Source of the DNA: Desulfomicrobium apsheronum
GTDB lineage: Bacteria > Desulfobacterota > Desulfovibrionia > Desulfovibrionales > Desulfomicrobiaceae
Assembly: GCF_900114115.1 (NCBI RefSeq)
Contig: NZ_FORX01000012.1
Span: 62,001 to 126,000 of the forward strand
Length of the DNA stretch: 64,000 nt
Direction: 5' to 3'
Below the pieces are notes generated by a model, which searched no databases, was not told the origin of the DNA, and saw only the letters and a list, made by a program, of their open reading frames with translations. The position numbers and the translations under genes were made by a program. Below, one piece after another: positions 8,850-17,055 of the stretch. Position 1 is the stretch's first letter; each line of letters opens with the position of its first letter.

Positions 8850-10022
8850 TCATGTAATTGGCGTCCGCTTTTCAAGCAGCGACAGCCCGTGCCGCAGATC
8901 TTCCATCAGATCCTCCGGGTCTTCCAGCCCGATATGCAGGCGGATGATCGTCCGCCCATGGTAGCGACCGGCCAGATTCCTTGCAGGCATCCCGGCCGTG
9001 ATCAGGCTCTTGTATCCTCCCCAGCTGAATCCCATCCCAAACAGACTAAGAGAGTCCAGAAACGCGCCCAGGTCTTCCGGCGCATGTTCGTGACGCAGGG
9101 TCATGCCGAAAAGGCCGGACGCGCCGCTGAAGTCGCGCTTCCAGATGTGGTGTTCCGGGTGCGAGGGCAGGGGCGGATAGAGCACGTCGCCGACCAGCGG
9201 ATGGTCTTGCAGGCACTGCGCCACCTTAAGGGCCGAGGCGAAGTGCTCCTTCATGCGGACATGCAGGGTCCTTAGGCCGCGCAGGGTCAGCAGGCAGTCT
9301 TCGGGGGAACCGTAGATTTCCCGGCAGGCGTAGGCCTTGGCCAGGGTTTCGGCGTACTCGGCGGTGGTCGAGACCGAGCCCATCAGGACGTCCGAGTGGC
9401 CGGAAAGATATTTGGTCACCGAATGGATGGAGATGTCCACGCCAAGGGCGAATGGATCGAGGAACAGGGGCGTGGCCCAGGTGTTGTCGAGGACGGTGAC
9501 GATGCCGCGTTCGCGGGCAATGCCGGTGATGGCTGGTATGTCCTGGATCTCGAAAGTGTTCGAGCCGGGCGATTCCAGGAAAATGAGCCGGGTGTTCGGA
9601 CGCAGGTAGTCTGCGATGTCCGCCCCTGCGTTGCCCGGCACGGTATCGGTCTGAACGCCGAATTTGCCCAGGACCTCACGGCAGAAGCGTAAGGTCGGTC
9701 CATAGACATTGTCGCAGACGAGCAGATGGTCCCCACCCTGTACAAAAGCCAGCAGGGTTTCGCTTATGGCGCTGATGCCCGAAGGAAAGACGCGGGTCAG
9801 GGCCGCGCCCTCGAGTTCGCCGATGGCCTGTTCGAGAATGCGCTGCTGCGGCAGCCTGTCGGTGCCATAGGTGATCCCGCGATACTCTCCATGGCCGGCA
9901 CTGCGCAGATCGGCATACGAGTCAAAATATACGGTTGAGCCGCGATGAAGTTCCGGATTGACGGTTCTGGTCGGCGGAAGTCCCAGATCCGGCGTCTGCA
10001 TGAGACGGGTGCGTGCGTTCAT
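8850..10022 (-). CDS. metC: Cystathionine beta-lyase-like PLP enzyme
   Basis: A 390-residue Cys/Met metabolism PLP-dependent enzyme. Seen are the substrate/PLP motif YGTDRLPQQR, the FPSGISAI stretch, DNTWATP, and the PLP lysine in HSVTKYLSGHSD. The opening residues (LMQTPDLGLPPTRTVNPELH) match the bacterial MetC branch rather than the cystathionine gamma-synthase branch, hence cystathionine beta-lyase: cystathionine to homocysteine, pyruvate and ammonia, in methionine synthesis. Start at 10022 has GGAGGG five bases upstream. It stands alone, convergent with the sigma54 activator; related lyases acting on other sulfur amino acids cannot be excluded. Confidence 0.8.
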   Translation of the reverse strand: MNARTRLMQTPDLGLPPTRTVNPELHRGSTVYFDSYADLRSAGHGEYRGITYGTDRLPQQRILEQAIGELEGAALTRVFPSGISAISETLLAFVQGGDHLLVCDNVYGPTLRFCREVLGKFGVQTDTVPGNAGADIADYLRPNTRLIFLESPGSNTFEIQDIPAITGIARERGIVTVLDNTWATPLFLDPFALGVDISIHSVTKYLSGHSDVLMGSVSTTAEYAETLAKAYACREIYGSPEDCLLTLRGLRTLHVRMKEHFASALKVAQCLQDHPLVGDVLYPPLPSHPEHHIWKRDFSGASGLFGMTLRHEHAPEDLGAFLDSLSLFGMGFSWGGYKSLITAGMPARNLAGRYHGRTIIRLHIGLEDPEDLMEDLRHGLSLLEKRTPIT

Positions 10023-10063
10023 GAAATCCCTCCTGCTCCTGGTGCTGCGGCTAGATATTGAGC

Positions 10064-10402
10064 TCACGCGCGAGTCACGGCTTCTCGCACTGCTTCGGTG
10101 ATAAACTGGTTCAGGCTTTTTCCACTGGCTGCTGCGGCGATAGTGGCCTGCCGGTAGATGTCCTGATCCAGGCGCAGGGCGAATTTGCCTTTTGCCTTTT
10201 TGGGCTCGATGCCGCGTGTGGCGCAATCGTCCAGAAATATCTTGAGTGACAGCGCGCCTTCCCGCTTCAATCCTTCCAGGTCCGTGGCGTAGAAGTCAGC
10301 CCCACCGTTCAAACCGACAAATTCACCTCGGAACATTTCCAGTTCGGAATCGTAGCCAATGACGGCAGAGTAACCGCCGGGAAAATCAAGTACGTTCTTC
10401 AT
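10064..10402 (-). CDS. hicB: HicB-family antitoxin
   Basis: A 112-residue antitoxin. The N-terminal half is the partial RNase H-like HicB domain (FPGGYSAVIGYDSELEMFRGEF), and the C-terminal half a ribbon-helix-helix DNA-binding domain (KFALRLDQDIYRQATIAAAA...). It neutralises HicA and normally autorepresses the operon. Its ATG overlaps the HicA stop codon (ATGA), so the order is toxin then antitoxin with translational coupling. The pair is complete and may be functional. Confidence 0.85.
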   Translation of the reverse strand: MKNVLDFPGGYSAVIGYDSELEMFRGEFVGLNGGADFYATDLEGLKREGALSLKIFLDDCATRGIEPKKAKGKFALRLDQDIYRQATIAAAASGKSLNQFITEAVREAVTRA

Positions 10403-10653
10403 GGCTTCACCCCATTTTTTTCGAGCCACTTCCTGATGCTTGCCACCGCGTCCTTGTCCGTGTCCGGCGAAGGATGCGGGCGATGGAAGATTCTGATTTC
10501 TCCGAAAAGAAACACGCTGATACGCGAACCTTCACGCTCCGCTATTTCTGCTCCAAGCTCCGCAAACAGGGCTTCGATATCTGCCCATTTGATTCCGCCG
10601 GAAGTCGGATGGTCAAAAATCCTGTGGAGAGTGGATTCGTGTTTGCGTTTCAT
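10399..10653 (-). CDS. hicA: HicA-family mRNA interferase toxin
   Basis: An 84-residue toxin with the HicA double-stranded RNA-binding-like fold: KWADIEALFAELGAE, then the FHRPHPSPDTDKDAVASIRKWLEKNGV C-terminal pattern split here as FHRPHPSPDT and KWLEKNGV. Family members cleave mRNA. The catalytic histidine usually found near the N-terminal GG/GS motif is less obvious: here HPTSGGIKW may serve. It is the first gene of the module; the candidate promoter and palindrome at 10660-10687 leave almost no leader before the ATG. Confidence 0.75.
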   Translation of the reverse strand: MKRKHESTLHRIFDHPTSGGIKWADIEALFAELGAEIAEREGSRISVFLFGEIRIFHRPHPSPDTDKDAVASIRKWLEKNGVKP

Positions 10654-10659
10654 GTGTTC

Positions 10660-10687
10660 ATGATATTATTTTTTGATATCAAGTCAA
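10660..10687 (-). promoter_or_regulatory. Candidate hicAB promoter with palindromic operator
   Basis: On the minus strand TTGACT (-35) and TATCAT (-10) are 16 bases apart, and the perfect palindrome TTGATATCAA (10673-10682) occupies the spacer, where HicB autorepression would be expected. The predicted mRNA start is only a few bases before the hicA ATG. Confidence 0.45.
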
Positions 10688-10770
10688 GACGGCCTTGGTG
10701 CTGTCGAGCAGAAGAAGCAGTCGACATCCGCTGTTGATATCGGAACTCGTATCAAAAAAAGTTCGCAACA

Positions 10771-10798
10771 AAAAAGGGGGAAAGTCGCCTTCCCCCCA
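10771..10798 (-). terminator. Terminator of the glutamate synthase operon
   Basis: Read on the minus strand, GGGGGAA, a short loop, TTTCCCCC and TTTTTT form a classic intrinsic terminator about 25 bases past the last glutamate synthase stop codon. Confidence 0.8.
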
Positions 10799-10823
10799 TT
10801 GTTTCGTCTATTTTTTCAGACCG

Positions 10824-13208
10824 CTATTCCAGCGGCGTATTCGGAATGAGCGTCCAGATGCCGCAGGGGCAGGCTCCGGCGCAGAAGCCGCAGCCGATGC
10901 ATTTCTCGCTGTCGCAGACCATGGCGAATTCGTTGTCCGGCAGGGCTTCGCGACTGATGGCTCCGCGTGGACAGATGGCCTCGCAGATGCCGCAGTCGCG
11001 ACACACGCCGCAGGACGAACACTCCTCGGCGCACTGGTCCAGGCTGTCGAATGCGCCCAGGCGCGGGTCGAAGTAGGCCAGGTTCATGCGCGAGTAGTCT
11101 ATGGTTTCGGACATGTGGTTGCCCGGGTCCATGTATTCCAGCCGCATCTTGAGCCCCTCGTGCATGTCCTCGGTGACCGAGAGGGGGCGGCGGCCGCTGA
11201 TGATCTCGTCGATGGCCTGGGCCGCGCGTCGTCCGTCGCCGATGGCCTGGGTCAGAAGGCCAAGTTTGACCAGATCGCCGATGGCGAAGACCTTCGGGTC
11301 CGTGGTCTGGTTGACGTCGTTGACGGTGATGAAGCCGCGCTCACGGGCGATGTTCTCGGGGAAGGCCTCCAGATCCGGGGTGTCGCCGATGGAGATGATG
11401 ACCGTCTCGGCCGGAATCACGCGGCCGTCGGTCAGGAGCACGCCTTCCGGTGTGATTTCCTTGGTGAAGCAGGGCCACAGGAACTGGGCTCCGGCCTTTT
11501 CCGCTTCCTCGCGTTCCTTGCCGAAGCTCATGGGCTTCTGCACGTCGATGAGGGTCATGCTCTTGGCGCCCAGGCGGGCTGCTTCCGTGGCCACGTCGCA
11601 GCCGACATTGCCCGCGCCGATGATGACCACGCGTTCTCCGACCTTGGCGTCGCCGTGCTTGCAGGCCTTCAGGAAATCCGTGGCCGTGATGAGGCGTTCG
11701 TTGCCGGGCACGGGCAGGGTGCGCGGGCGCTGGGCTCCGGTGGCCAGGACGATGAAGTCGTAGTCGCTTTTTATGGCCTCGAAGTCGTCGCGGTTGAGTT
11801 TCTTTTCAAGCCGCACATGGGGAATGATCTCCCGCGCCCGGTCCAGCTCCGCCGCCAGCACCTCGGGCGGGATGCGGTTGGCAGGAATGGAGGCCTGCAG
11901 CTTGCCGCCGAGCTTCTCGTCCATGTCGAACACGGAGGCCTTGTGACCTTTGAGGCGCAGCTGCCAGGCCACGGAGATGCCGGCCGGGCCGCCGCCGATG
12001 ACTGCTACTTTCTTGTCCGAGGACAGGGGCAGCATGGGCGGATGGGCGTTGATGCCCTCCTTGCCGAGCATCTTGGCGTCCACGGGCTTCAGGCTGCCAA
12101 GGCCGCGCGTGCAGCCCTCCATGCACAGGTTGGGGCAGAGATAGCCGCAGACCGTGGCCGGGAAGGGCGTGTATTCAAGGGACAGATCCACGGCCTCGGC
12201 CAGGCGGCCTTCGCGTACCAGCTGCCAGCGCTTCTGCACCGGAATTCCAGACGGGCAGCTGGCCTGACAGGGGGGCATGTACTTGCAGTTTTCCCAGACA
12301 GGGGCGAAGCGGCGCAATTCTCCGCTGGTGATGAGTCCGATGGGCGAACGGTCCAGGGAGGTCAGATCGCCGACCAGGCCCCCGCGCCCAAGCTCCATGT
12401 CCCAGACCTGGGAACGGAAGTCGGACATGCTTTTGCGTTTCTTGGTGACCTTCTCGTAGGGCGACTTGGCCGTGGCCAGATGCCACTGGTCGCGGGTGGC
12501 CAGAATGTCGAAGAGCTCGGCCTTGTCGATTTTCTTAAGGTATTGCTTTAGATTTTCCTGAAGCCAGGCCCAGTCGTCGTCGCCGACGGGCACGTGCTTG
12601 GCGTCGGCGTTGCTTATGACCTGTTCCTGGCCACGGTAGAAAATGCGCCCGCCGACCATGCCTACGCAAGGGCGGTAGCCCAGGACGTTGGCTTGATCGT
12701 GGGCGTTGACACCGCAGACCACAGCCGTGCCGCCGGCCATGAACTCGGCGAAATAATCGCCCGTGTCGCCCAGAACCCAAAGTTCCGGGGGCGCGAAGCG
12801 CGGGTTCTGCTTGGTCATGGTCATGCAGCGCGAGCCGACGTTGCCGCCGACATAGACCTTGCCCTGGGCCATGGCGTTGCAGATGCCGTTGCCCGCGTTG
12901 CCGTGAACGATGATTTCCGCTCCGGCGTTGAGCCAGCCGATGTCGTCGGAGCCGGGCCCCATGACTTCAATGGTCGTGCCGGGGAAGCCCAGGGAACCAA
13001 GGCGCTGTCCGGACGCGCCAGTGACCTTGACGCTGACGGACTCCTCCTTGGATACCCACAACCGCCCGCCGATACCGTGCTGGCCGCAGGCGTCGATGGT
13101 CAGCTCCCTGGCTCCGGCCTTGACCGCGTCCTGGATGCGTTCCTCCAGGATGCGCGATTCCAGGCGCACGCCGTTTTCCTTTCCGTCAATATGAATGGTG
13201 CTTTGCAT
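10824..13208 (-). CDS. Glutamate synthase GXGXG domain fused to GltD-like reductase and ferredoxin
   Basis: A 794-residue three-part protein. Residues 1-250 are the GXGXG beta-helix domain of glutamate synthase (repeated G-rich turns such as GNAGNGICNAMAQGKVYVGG). Residues 270-680 are the NAD(P)H/FAD oxidoreductase of the GltD family, with CQASCPSGIP and CGYLCPNLCMEGC iron-sulfur ligands, the FAD motif AVIGGGPAGIS and the NAD(P) motif IIGAGNVGCD. The last 80 residues hold a ferredoxin (CGVCRDCGICEAICP and CIGCGFCAGACP). In ordinary GltB the GXGXG domain is the C-terminus of one 1500-residue chain; here it is attached to the electron-input subunit. It is the last gene of the operon, 12 bases after the synthase-domain gene. 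Confidence 0.9.
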   Translation of the reverse strand: MQSTIHIDGKENGVRLESRILEERIQDAVKAGARELTIDACGQHGIGGRLWVSKEESVSVKVTGASGQRLGSLGFPGTTIEVMGPGSDDIGWLNAGAEIIVHGNAGNGICNAMAQGKVYVGGNVGSRCMTMTKQNPRFAPPELWVLGDTGDYFAEFMAGGTAVVCGVNAHDQANVLGYRPCVGMVGGRIFYRGQEQVISNADAKHVPVGDDDWAWLQENLKQYLKKIDKAELFDILATRDQWHLATAKSPYEKVTKKRKSMSDFRSQVWDMELGRGGLVGDLTSLDRSPIGLITSGELRRFAPVWENCKYMPPCQASCPSGIPVQKRWQLVREGRLAEAVDLSLEYTPFPATVCGYLCPNLCMEGCTRGLGSLKPVDAKMLGKEGINAHPPMLPLSSDKKVAVIGGGPAGISVAWQLRLKGHKASVFDMDEKLGGKLQASIPANRIPPEVLAAELDRAREIIPHVRLEKKLNRDDFEAIKSDYDFIVLATGAQRPRTLPVPGNERLITATDFLKACKHGDAKVGERVVIIGAGNVGCDVATEAARLGAKSMTLIDVQKPMSFGKEREEAEKAGAQFLWPCFTKEITPEGVLLTDGRVIPAETVIISIGDTPDLEAFPENIARERGFITVNDVNQTTDPKVFAIGDLVKLGLLTQAIGDGRRAAQAIDEIISGRRPLSVTEDMHEGLKMRLEYMDPGNHMSETIDYSRMNLAYFDPRLGAFDSLDQCAEECSSCGVCRDCGICEAICPRGAISREALPDNEFAMVCDSEKCIGCGFCAGACPCGIWTLIPNTPLE

Positions 13209-13220
13209 ATCTCTCCCTCA

Positions 13221-14855
13221 TCAGACCACGTATTTGATGGCCAGTCTGTCCGCCGCGTCCTTGTCGGCGATCCCCAGCGCATCGGACATGCCGATGGGCA
13301 GAGACGTGGACCTGCCCAGGGGGGCGAAGATCTTCTTCATTTCCATGTCGAAGCTGACGTAGAGCTCGACCAGCCTCTCGGCCACCTTCTCCGGATCGAG
13401 CCTGCGGTACACGCGCGGATCCTGGGAAGTGATGCCCTTGGGGCAGACGCCGATGTTGCACACGTTGCAGCGATCGGACTCCGAGCCCACGCATCCGGCG
13501 GCGGCCTGCATGGCGTACTTGCCGATCTGCACGGCCGAGGCGCCGAGCATGATCAGCGAGGCCGCGTTGGCCGCCAGATTGCCGTTCTTGCCGATGCCGC
13601 CACCGGCGATGAGCGGAACCTCGTTCTGTTTGCCCAGCTTGCACAGGGTCAGGTAGGCGTCGCGGATGTTGGAGGCGATGGGGCTGCCCATGTGGTTCAT
13701 GGACACGTTGTAGGCCGCGCCCGTGCCGCCGTCCTCGCCGTCAACGGCCAATCCGGCCGCGTAGGGGTTGCGGCAGAGGTTGTTCAGGACCGCGTTGGTC
13801 GTGGTCGTGGCCGAGATCTTGGGATAGACCGGCACCCGGAATCCCCAGGCCATGGACATGGACTGAATCATCTTGGCCACGGATTCCTCGATGGAATACT
13901 GGGTCTGATGCGTCGGGGGGCTGGGCAGGCTGACGCCGGTGGGCACGCCGCGGATGGCCGCGATGAGCTTGTTGACCTTGTGCCACATGAGTAGCCCGCC
14001 GTCGCCGGGCTTGGCGCCCTGGCCGTACTTGATCTCGATGGCGCAGGGATCTTCCTTCATCTGCGGGATGGCGTGGATGATCTCGTCCCAGCCGAAGTAG
14101 CCCGATGCGATCTGCAGAATGACATATTTGAGAAAACGCGATCTGAGCAGGCGCGGCGGACATCCGCCCTCGCCAGTGCACATGCGCACGGGCATGCCCA
14201 GCTCCTCGTTCAGGTAGGCGACGCCCATCTGCAGGCCTTCCCACATGTTGGGCGAGAGGGCTCCGAAAGACATGCTGCCGATCATGAGCGGGTAGATCTC
14301 GCGCACGGGCGGGGCCCAGCCGTGTTCCTTGATGGTGGCCAGTCCTTCCATGGGATTCTGGATGCGGCCGATCAGGGTGCGCAGGTCGAATTCATGACGG
14401 CCCGAATCAAGGGCCGGGTCGGTCAGCATGGAGATGCGGATGAACTTGATCTGGTCCAGCAGCGAATTGTTGTCGTTGCGTCGGCCGCCACGGGTTCGGG
14501 GCTGGCCGCCGAGATTGACGTGGTAGCGCAGCTTGTCCTTTTCATCGGAGTGCATGGGTAGGATGGCGTCGTTGGGACAGACCATGCTGCACGTTCCGCA
14601 GCCCACGCAGGCCTGGTGCGGGGCCGTGCGCTGGCGGATGCCGTAATAGATGGTGTGCTCGTTCTCGGGCTTGTTCTTGAACCCGGCCGGGACCTTGATG
14701 CTGCGCTTGCGGAAGGTGCCGAGCTCCAGGGACTGCATGGGGCACACCGCGCAGCACTGACCGCACAGGGTGCAGCGGTCCTTGTTCCACTCGATCTGCC
14801 AGGGCAGATCCTTGATGCTCAGTTGGGAAGGGCTAATGGCTGTGTTTGCCGACAT
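13221..14855 (-). CDS. Glutamate synthase central FMN domain with N-terminal ferredoxin
   Basis: A 544-residue protein equal to the FMN-binding synthase domain of GltB, as in archaeal-type split enzymes. A two-cluster ferredoxin occupies residues 25-105 (CTLCGQCCAVCP and CVGCGTCSMVCP), followed by the TIM barrel with EIKYGQGAKPGDGGLL, the DGEDGGTGAA glycine loop and the 3Fe-4S cysteines around CNVCNIGVCPKGI. It makes glutamate from 2-oxoglutarate and the ammonia delivered by the amidotransferase subunit. AGGAGA precedes the start at 14855, which overlaps the end of the amidotransferase gene by 37 bases. Confidence 0.92.
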   Translation of the reverse strand: MSANTAISPSQLSIKDLPWQIEWNKDRCTLCGQCCAVCPMQSLELGTFRKRSIKVPAGFKNKPENEHTIYYGIRQRTAPHQACVGCGTCSMVCPNDAILPMHSDEKDKLRYHVNLGGQPRTRGGRRNDNNSLLDQIKFIRISMLTDPALDSGRHEFDLRTLIGRIQNPMEGLATIKEHGWAPPVREIYPLMIGSMSFGALSPNMWEGLQMGVAYLNEELGMPVRMCTGEGGCPPRLLRSRFLKYVILQIASGYFGWDEIIHAIPQMKEDPCAIEIKYGQGAKPGDGGLLMWHKVNKLIAAIRGVPTGVSLPSPPTHQTQYSIEESVAKMIQSMSMAWGFRVPVYPKISATTTTNAVLNNLCRNPYAAGLAVDGEDGGTGAAYNVSMNHMGSPIASNIRDAYLTLCKLGKQNEVPLIAGGGIGKNGNLAANAASLIMLGASAVQIGKYAMQAAAGCVGSESDRCNVCNIGVCPKGITSQDPRVYRRLDPEKVAERLVELYVSFDMEMKKIFAPLGRSTSLPIGMSDALGIADKDAADRLAIKYVV

Positions 14856-15949
14856 ACTTTGATCTCCTGGCGGTCCGGGCCGACAATGGCCGAATCAAGA
14901 TGCATGGGTTGAAAATCCTGGGACTTGTCGCGATCGGGGATGGCCAGGTCCAGGCCGCAGATCTCCGAGGAGAACGCGTAGAGGCCGGGACGACCTCCGA
15001 CCACGCCGGGGCGCAGCTTCTTGCTGTCCTGGACCATGAACATGGACCTGTCCGGCAGGCAGCCGATGACGCAGTTGGGGCCGTCGATGATGAGTCGGCG
15101 GCAGATCTGCTTCAGCTTGGACAGGAATTCCTTGTCCGGATGGGCACTCATCTCGTGGTCCTTGAGGGGCGTGATGATGTGCTTGTAGGCTTCAAAGGGC
15201 AGGCCCAGCTTCTTGATCGTGTAGTGCAGGATGTGGGTGAAAACTTCCGAATCGGAGTTGTAACCTTCATAGCCGGGAATTCCCTGGGCGGCGAGGTAGT
15301 CGCGGATGGGGATGAAGGCCGTGTTTTCGCCATTGGTCATGGTGCTGATCCCTTCGACGAAGAAGGGGTGGCAGGCGTAGAGATTGATGGCGTAGTTCGT
15401 GTTCTGGCGACCCTGGGCCAGGATGAGGCGGCTCATTATCTCGGGCCGGTCCAGGCTCAGATACTCGCCGACCTGCAACGGATCCCCTATTTCCTTGATC
15501 ATGACCGTGTCCGGCCAGAAGGAGAAGACGGTGATGCTTTCGTCGGCCAGACCCATGTGCTTGAGTTCAAGACGGGTTTTCAGGTACCCGAGGCCCTTTT
15601 CCTCTTCGCTCAGGTCATTCCAGGCGGCGGGGATGTCATAGGTCCGCACGATGTAGCGGTCACGCCTGGGCGTCCATGTGGGCATGGGGCCCTTTGGCGT
15701 GAGGGCGAGGTCGTGCTTCAGGGTGAACCCCTTGGCGCCCATGAAGGCGTCCAGACGTTCGACACCGGCGTCGGTGAAGATTCCCGACAGGATGGGGCAA
15801 CCCTTCATGGACTCGAACGGGCCGCCCAGATCCGACAAATAAAGGCCGACTCCTGATCCGTCGTGCCCCTCGCGCATGACATCCAAGGCCCGGATGGCAT
15901 CCATGGGGGAGACGGGTTCGCTGCTGGTCAGCGCAAACAATCGACACAT
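14819..15949 (-). CDS. Glutamate synthase amidotransferase domain (class II)
   Basis: A 376-residue class II glutamine amidotransferase, the first of the three glutamate synthase genes. The catalytic nucleophile is Cys2 exposed after Met removal (MCRLFAL), and the GHDGSGVGLY and the MTNGEN segments are typical of the Ntn fold. It releases ammonia from glutamine for the central domain. It corresponds to the separate N-terminal subunit of archaeal-type glutamate synthases. The operon promoter should lie in 15950-16060, where two short palindromes are found. Confidence 0.9.
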   Translation of the reverse strand: MCRLFALTSSEPVSPMDAIRALDVMREGHDGSGVGLYLSDLGGPFESMKGCPILSGIFTDAGVERLDAFMGAKGFTLKHDLALTPKGPMPTWTPRRDRYIVRTYDIPAAWNDLSEEEKGLGYLKTRLELKHMGLADESITVFSFWPDTVMIKEIGDPLQVGEYLSLDRPEIMSRLILAQGRQNTNYAINLYACHPFFVEGISTMTNGENTAFIPIRDYLAAQGIPGYEGYNSDSEVFTHILHYTIKKLGLPFEAYKHIITPLKDHEMSAHPDKEFLSKLKQICRRLIIDGPNCVIGCLPDRSMFMVQDSKKLRPGVVGGRPGLYAFSSEICGLDLAIPDRDKSQDFQPMHLDSAIVGPDRQEIKVCRQTQPLALPN

Positions 15950-15994
15950 AGCGCGCTACTCCCTTTGCTGTTCAAAACCTGGCTCCTGGAAATG

Positions 15995-16048
15995 TGACAT
16001 AATTGTCATATTTTTTCGGCGCAAACAGGTGATTAATGACAAATTTGT
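15995..16048. promoter_or_regulatory. Palindromes upstream of the glutamate synthase operon
   Basis: Two inverted repeats lie 46-100 bases before the first start codon: TGACATAATTGTCA at 15995-16008 (5-bp arms, 4-base centre) and the perfect palindrome ACAAATTTGT at 16039-16048. Position and symmetry suggest regulator sites overlapping the promoter, but the regulator is unknown. Confidence 0.4.
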
Positions 16049-16273
16049 ATAAAAAAACGGCCCCGACTCGTGAAAAGTCAAGGACGCTGACTTGAGCAAG
16101 GAAAGGGCCAAAATCGATTATCGGGCCAAGGAAGAAAAACTGTCGTTTGGGAATATTTCCCGCTCATATAGAACACTATTCCCAAATAGTCGGGAATTCA
16201 ACCCTGCCGACTGTCAGTCGTCGCGTGGGATTCGGCGTGGAATATTAGCAGACAGGCATCATCCGAGGCATAC
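16049..16273. other. Non-coding stretch, nothing supported
   Basis: A 74-codon open frame at 16092-16316 runs into the repeat array and has neither a ribosome binding site nor a recognisable protein pattern, so I do not call it. I see no RNA gene. Confidence 0.5.
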
Positions 16274-16432
16274 GTCAACCCCGCGCAGGTGGGGATCCAT
16301 CTTCCTGAGATCGTGATAGTAGATTGCCGTCTCACCGAGCGTCATCCCCGCGCAGGCGGGGATCCATCTTCATGAGGTCGTGATAGTAGATTGCCGTCTC
16401 ACCGAGCGTCATCCCCGCGCAGGCGGGGATCT
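16274..16432. repeat. 67-bp tandem repeat with REP-type palindromes
   Basis: Three GTCATCCCCGCGCAGGCGG-type palindromes begin at 16274, 16341 and 16408, exactly 67 bases apart, with nearly identical spacers (ATCGTGATAGTAGATTGCCG). That gives two full units and a partial third. The first unit is the most diverged. The spacers are repeated, not unique, so this is not CRISPR. Confidence 0.85.
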
Positions 16433-16467
16433 ATCCCCGATTTTCAAGGTTTGTCTGTTCAAGGCAG

Positions 16468-17045
16468 GATTCCCGCCTGCGCGGGAATGACATGGTGGAA
16501 CTTAGGGGTTTCCGAACTTCGAGTCATGAGTGTCGCGGATTTTACGTGCCCTTTGGAATTGGCGGGCAAGGACGTCAGGAATGGATTCCCGCCTGCGCGG
16601 GAATGGCATGGTGGAACTACGGGTTTCCGAACTTCGAGTCATGAGTGTCGCGGATTTCACGTGCTTGCTGGATTGGCGAGCAAGGTCGTCAGGAATGAAT
16701 TCCCGCCTGCACGGGAATGACATGGTGGAACTTACGGCTTTCCGAACTTCGGGTCATGTGTGTCGCGGATTTTACGTGCCCTTTGGAATTGGCGGGCAAG
16801 GAGGTCAGGAATGGATTCCCGCCTGCGCGGGAATGACATGGTGGAACTACGGGTTTCCGAACTTCGAGTCATGAGTGTCGCGGATTTTACGTGCTTGCTG
16901 GATTGGCGGGCAAGGACGTCAGGAATGGATTCCCGCCTGCGCGGGAATGACATTGTGGAACTACGGGTTTCCGAACTTCGGGTCATGTGTGTCGCGGATT
17001 TTACGTGCCCTTTGAATTTGGTGGGCAAGGTCGTCAGGAATGGAT
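16468..17045. repeat. Alternating 116/114-bp tandem repeat array
   Basis: Five units start at 16468, 16584, 16698, 16814 and 16928, each opening with the palindrome ATTCCCGCCTGCGCGGGAAT or a close variant, and a last one is cut off near 17045. Two spacer types alternate strictly: type A carries GTGCCCTTTGGAATTGGCGG and type B carries GTGCTTGCTGGATTGGCGG, giving the order A-B-A-B-A and unit lengths of 116, 114, 116, 114. The true repeat is therefore a 230-bp dimer. Open frames through it simply follow the repeat and are not genes. Confidence 0.9.
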
Positions 17046-17055
17046 CGAGGGGGAA

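Noticed and set aside
16274-17045. Regularly spaced palindromes resembling a CRISPR array
   Set aside because: The segments between palindromes are themselves repeated with two alternating types, unit lengths are 67 and about 115 bases, and no cas gene is near. These are REP-type tandem repeats.
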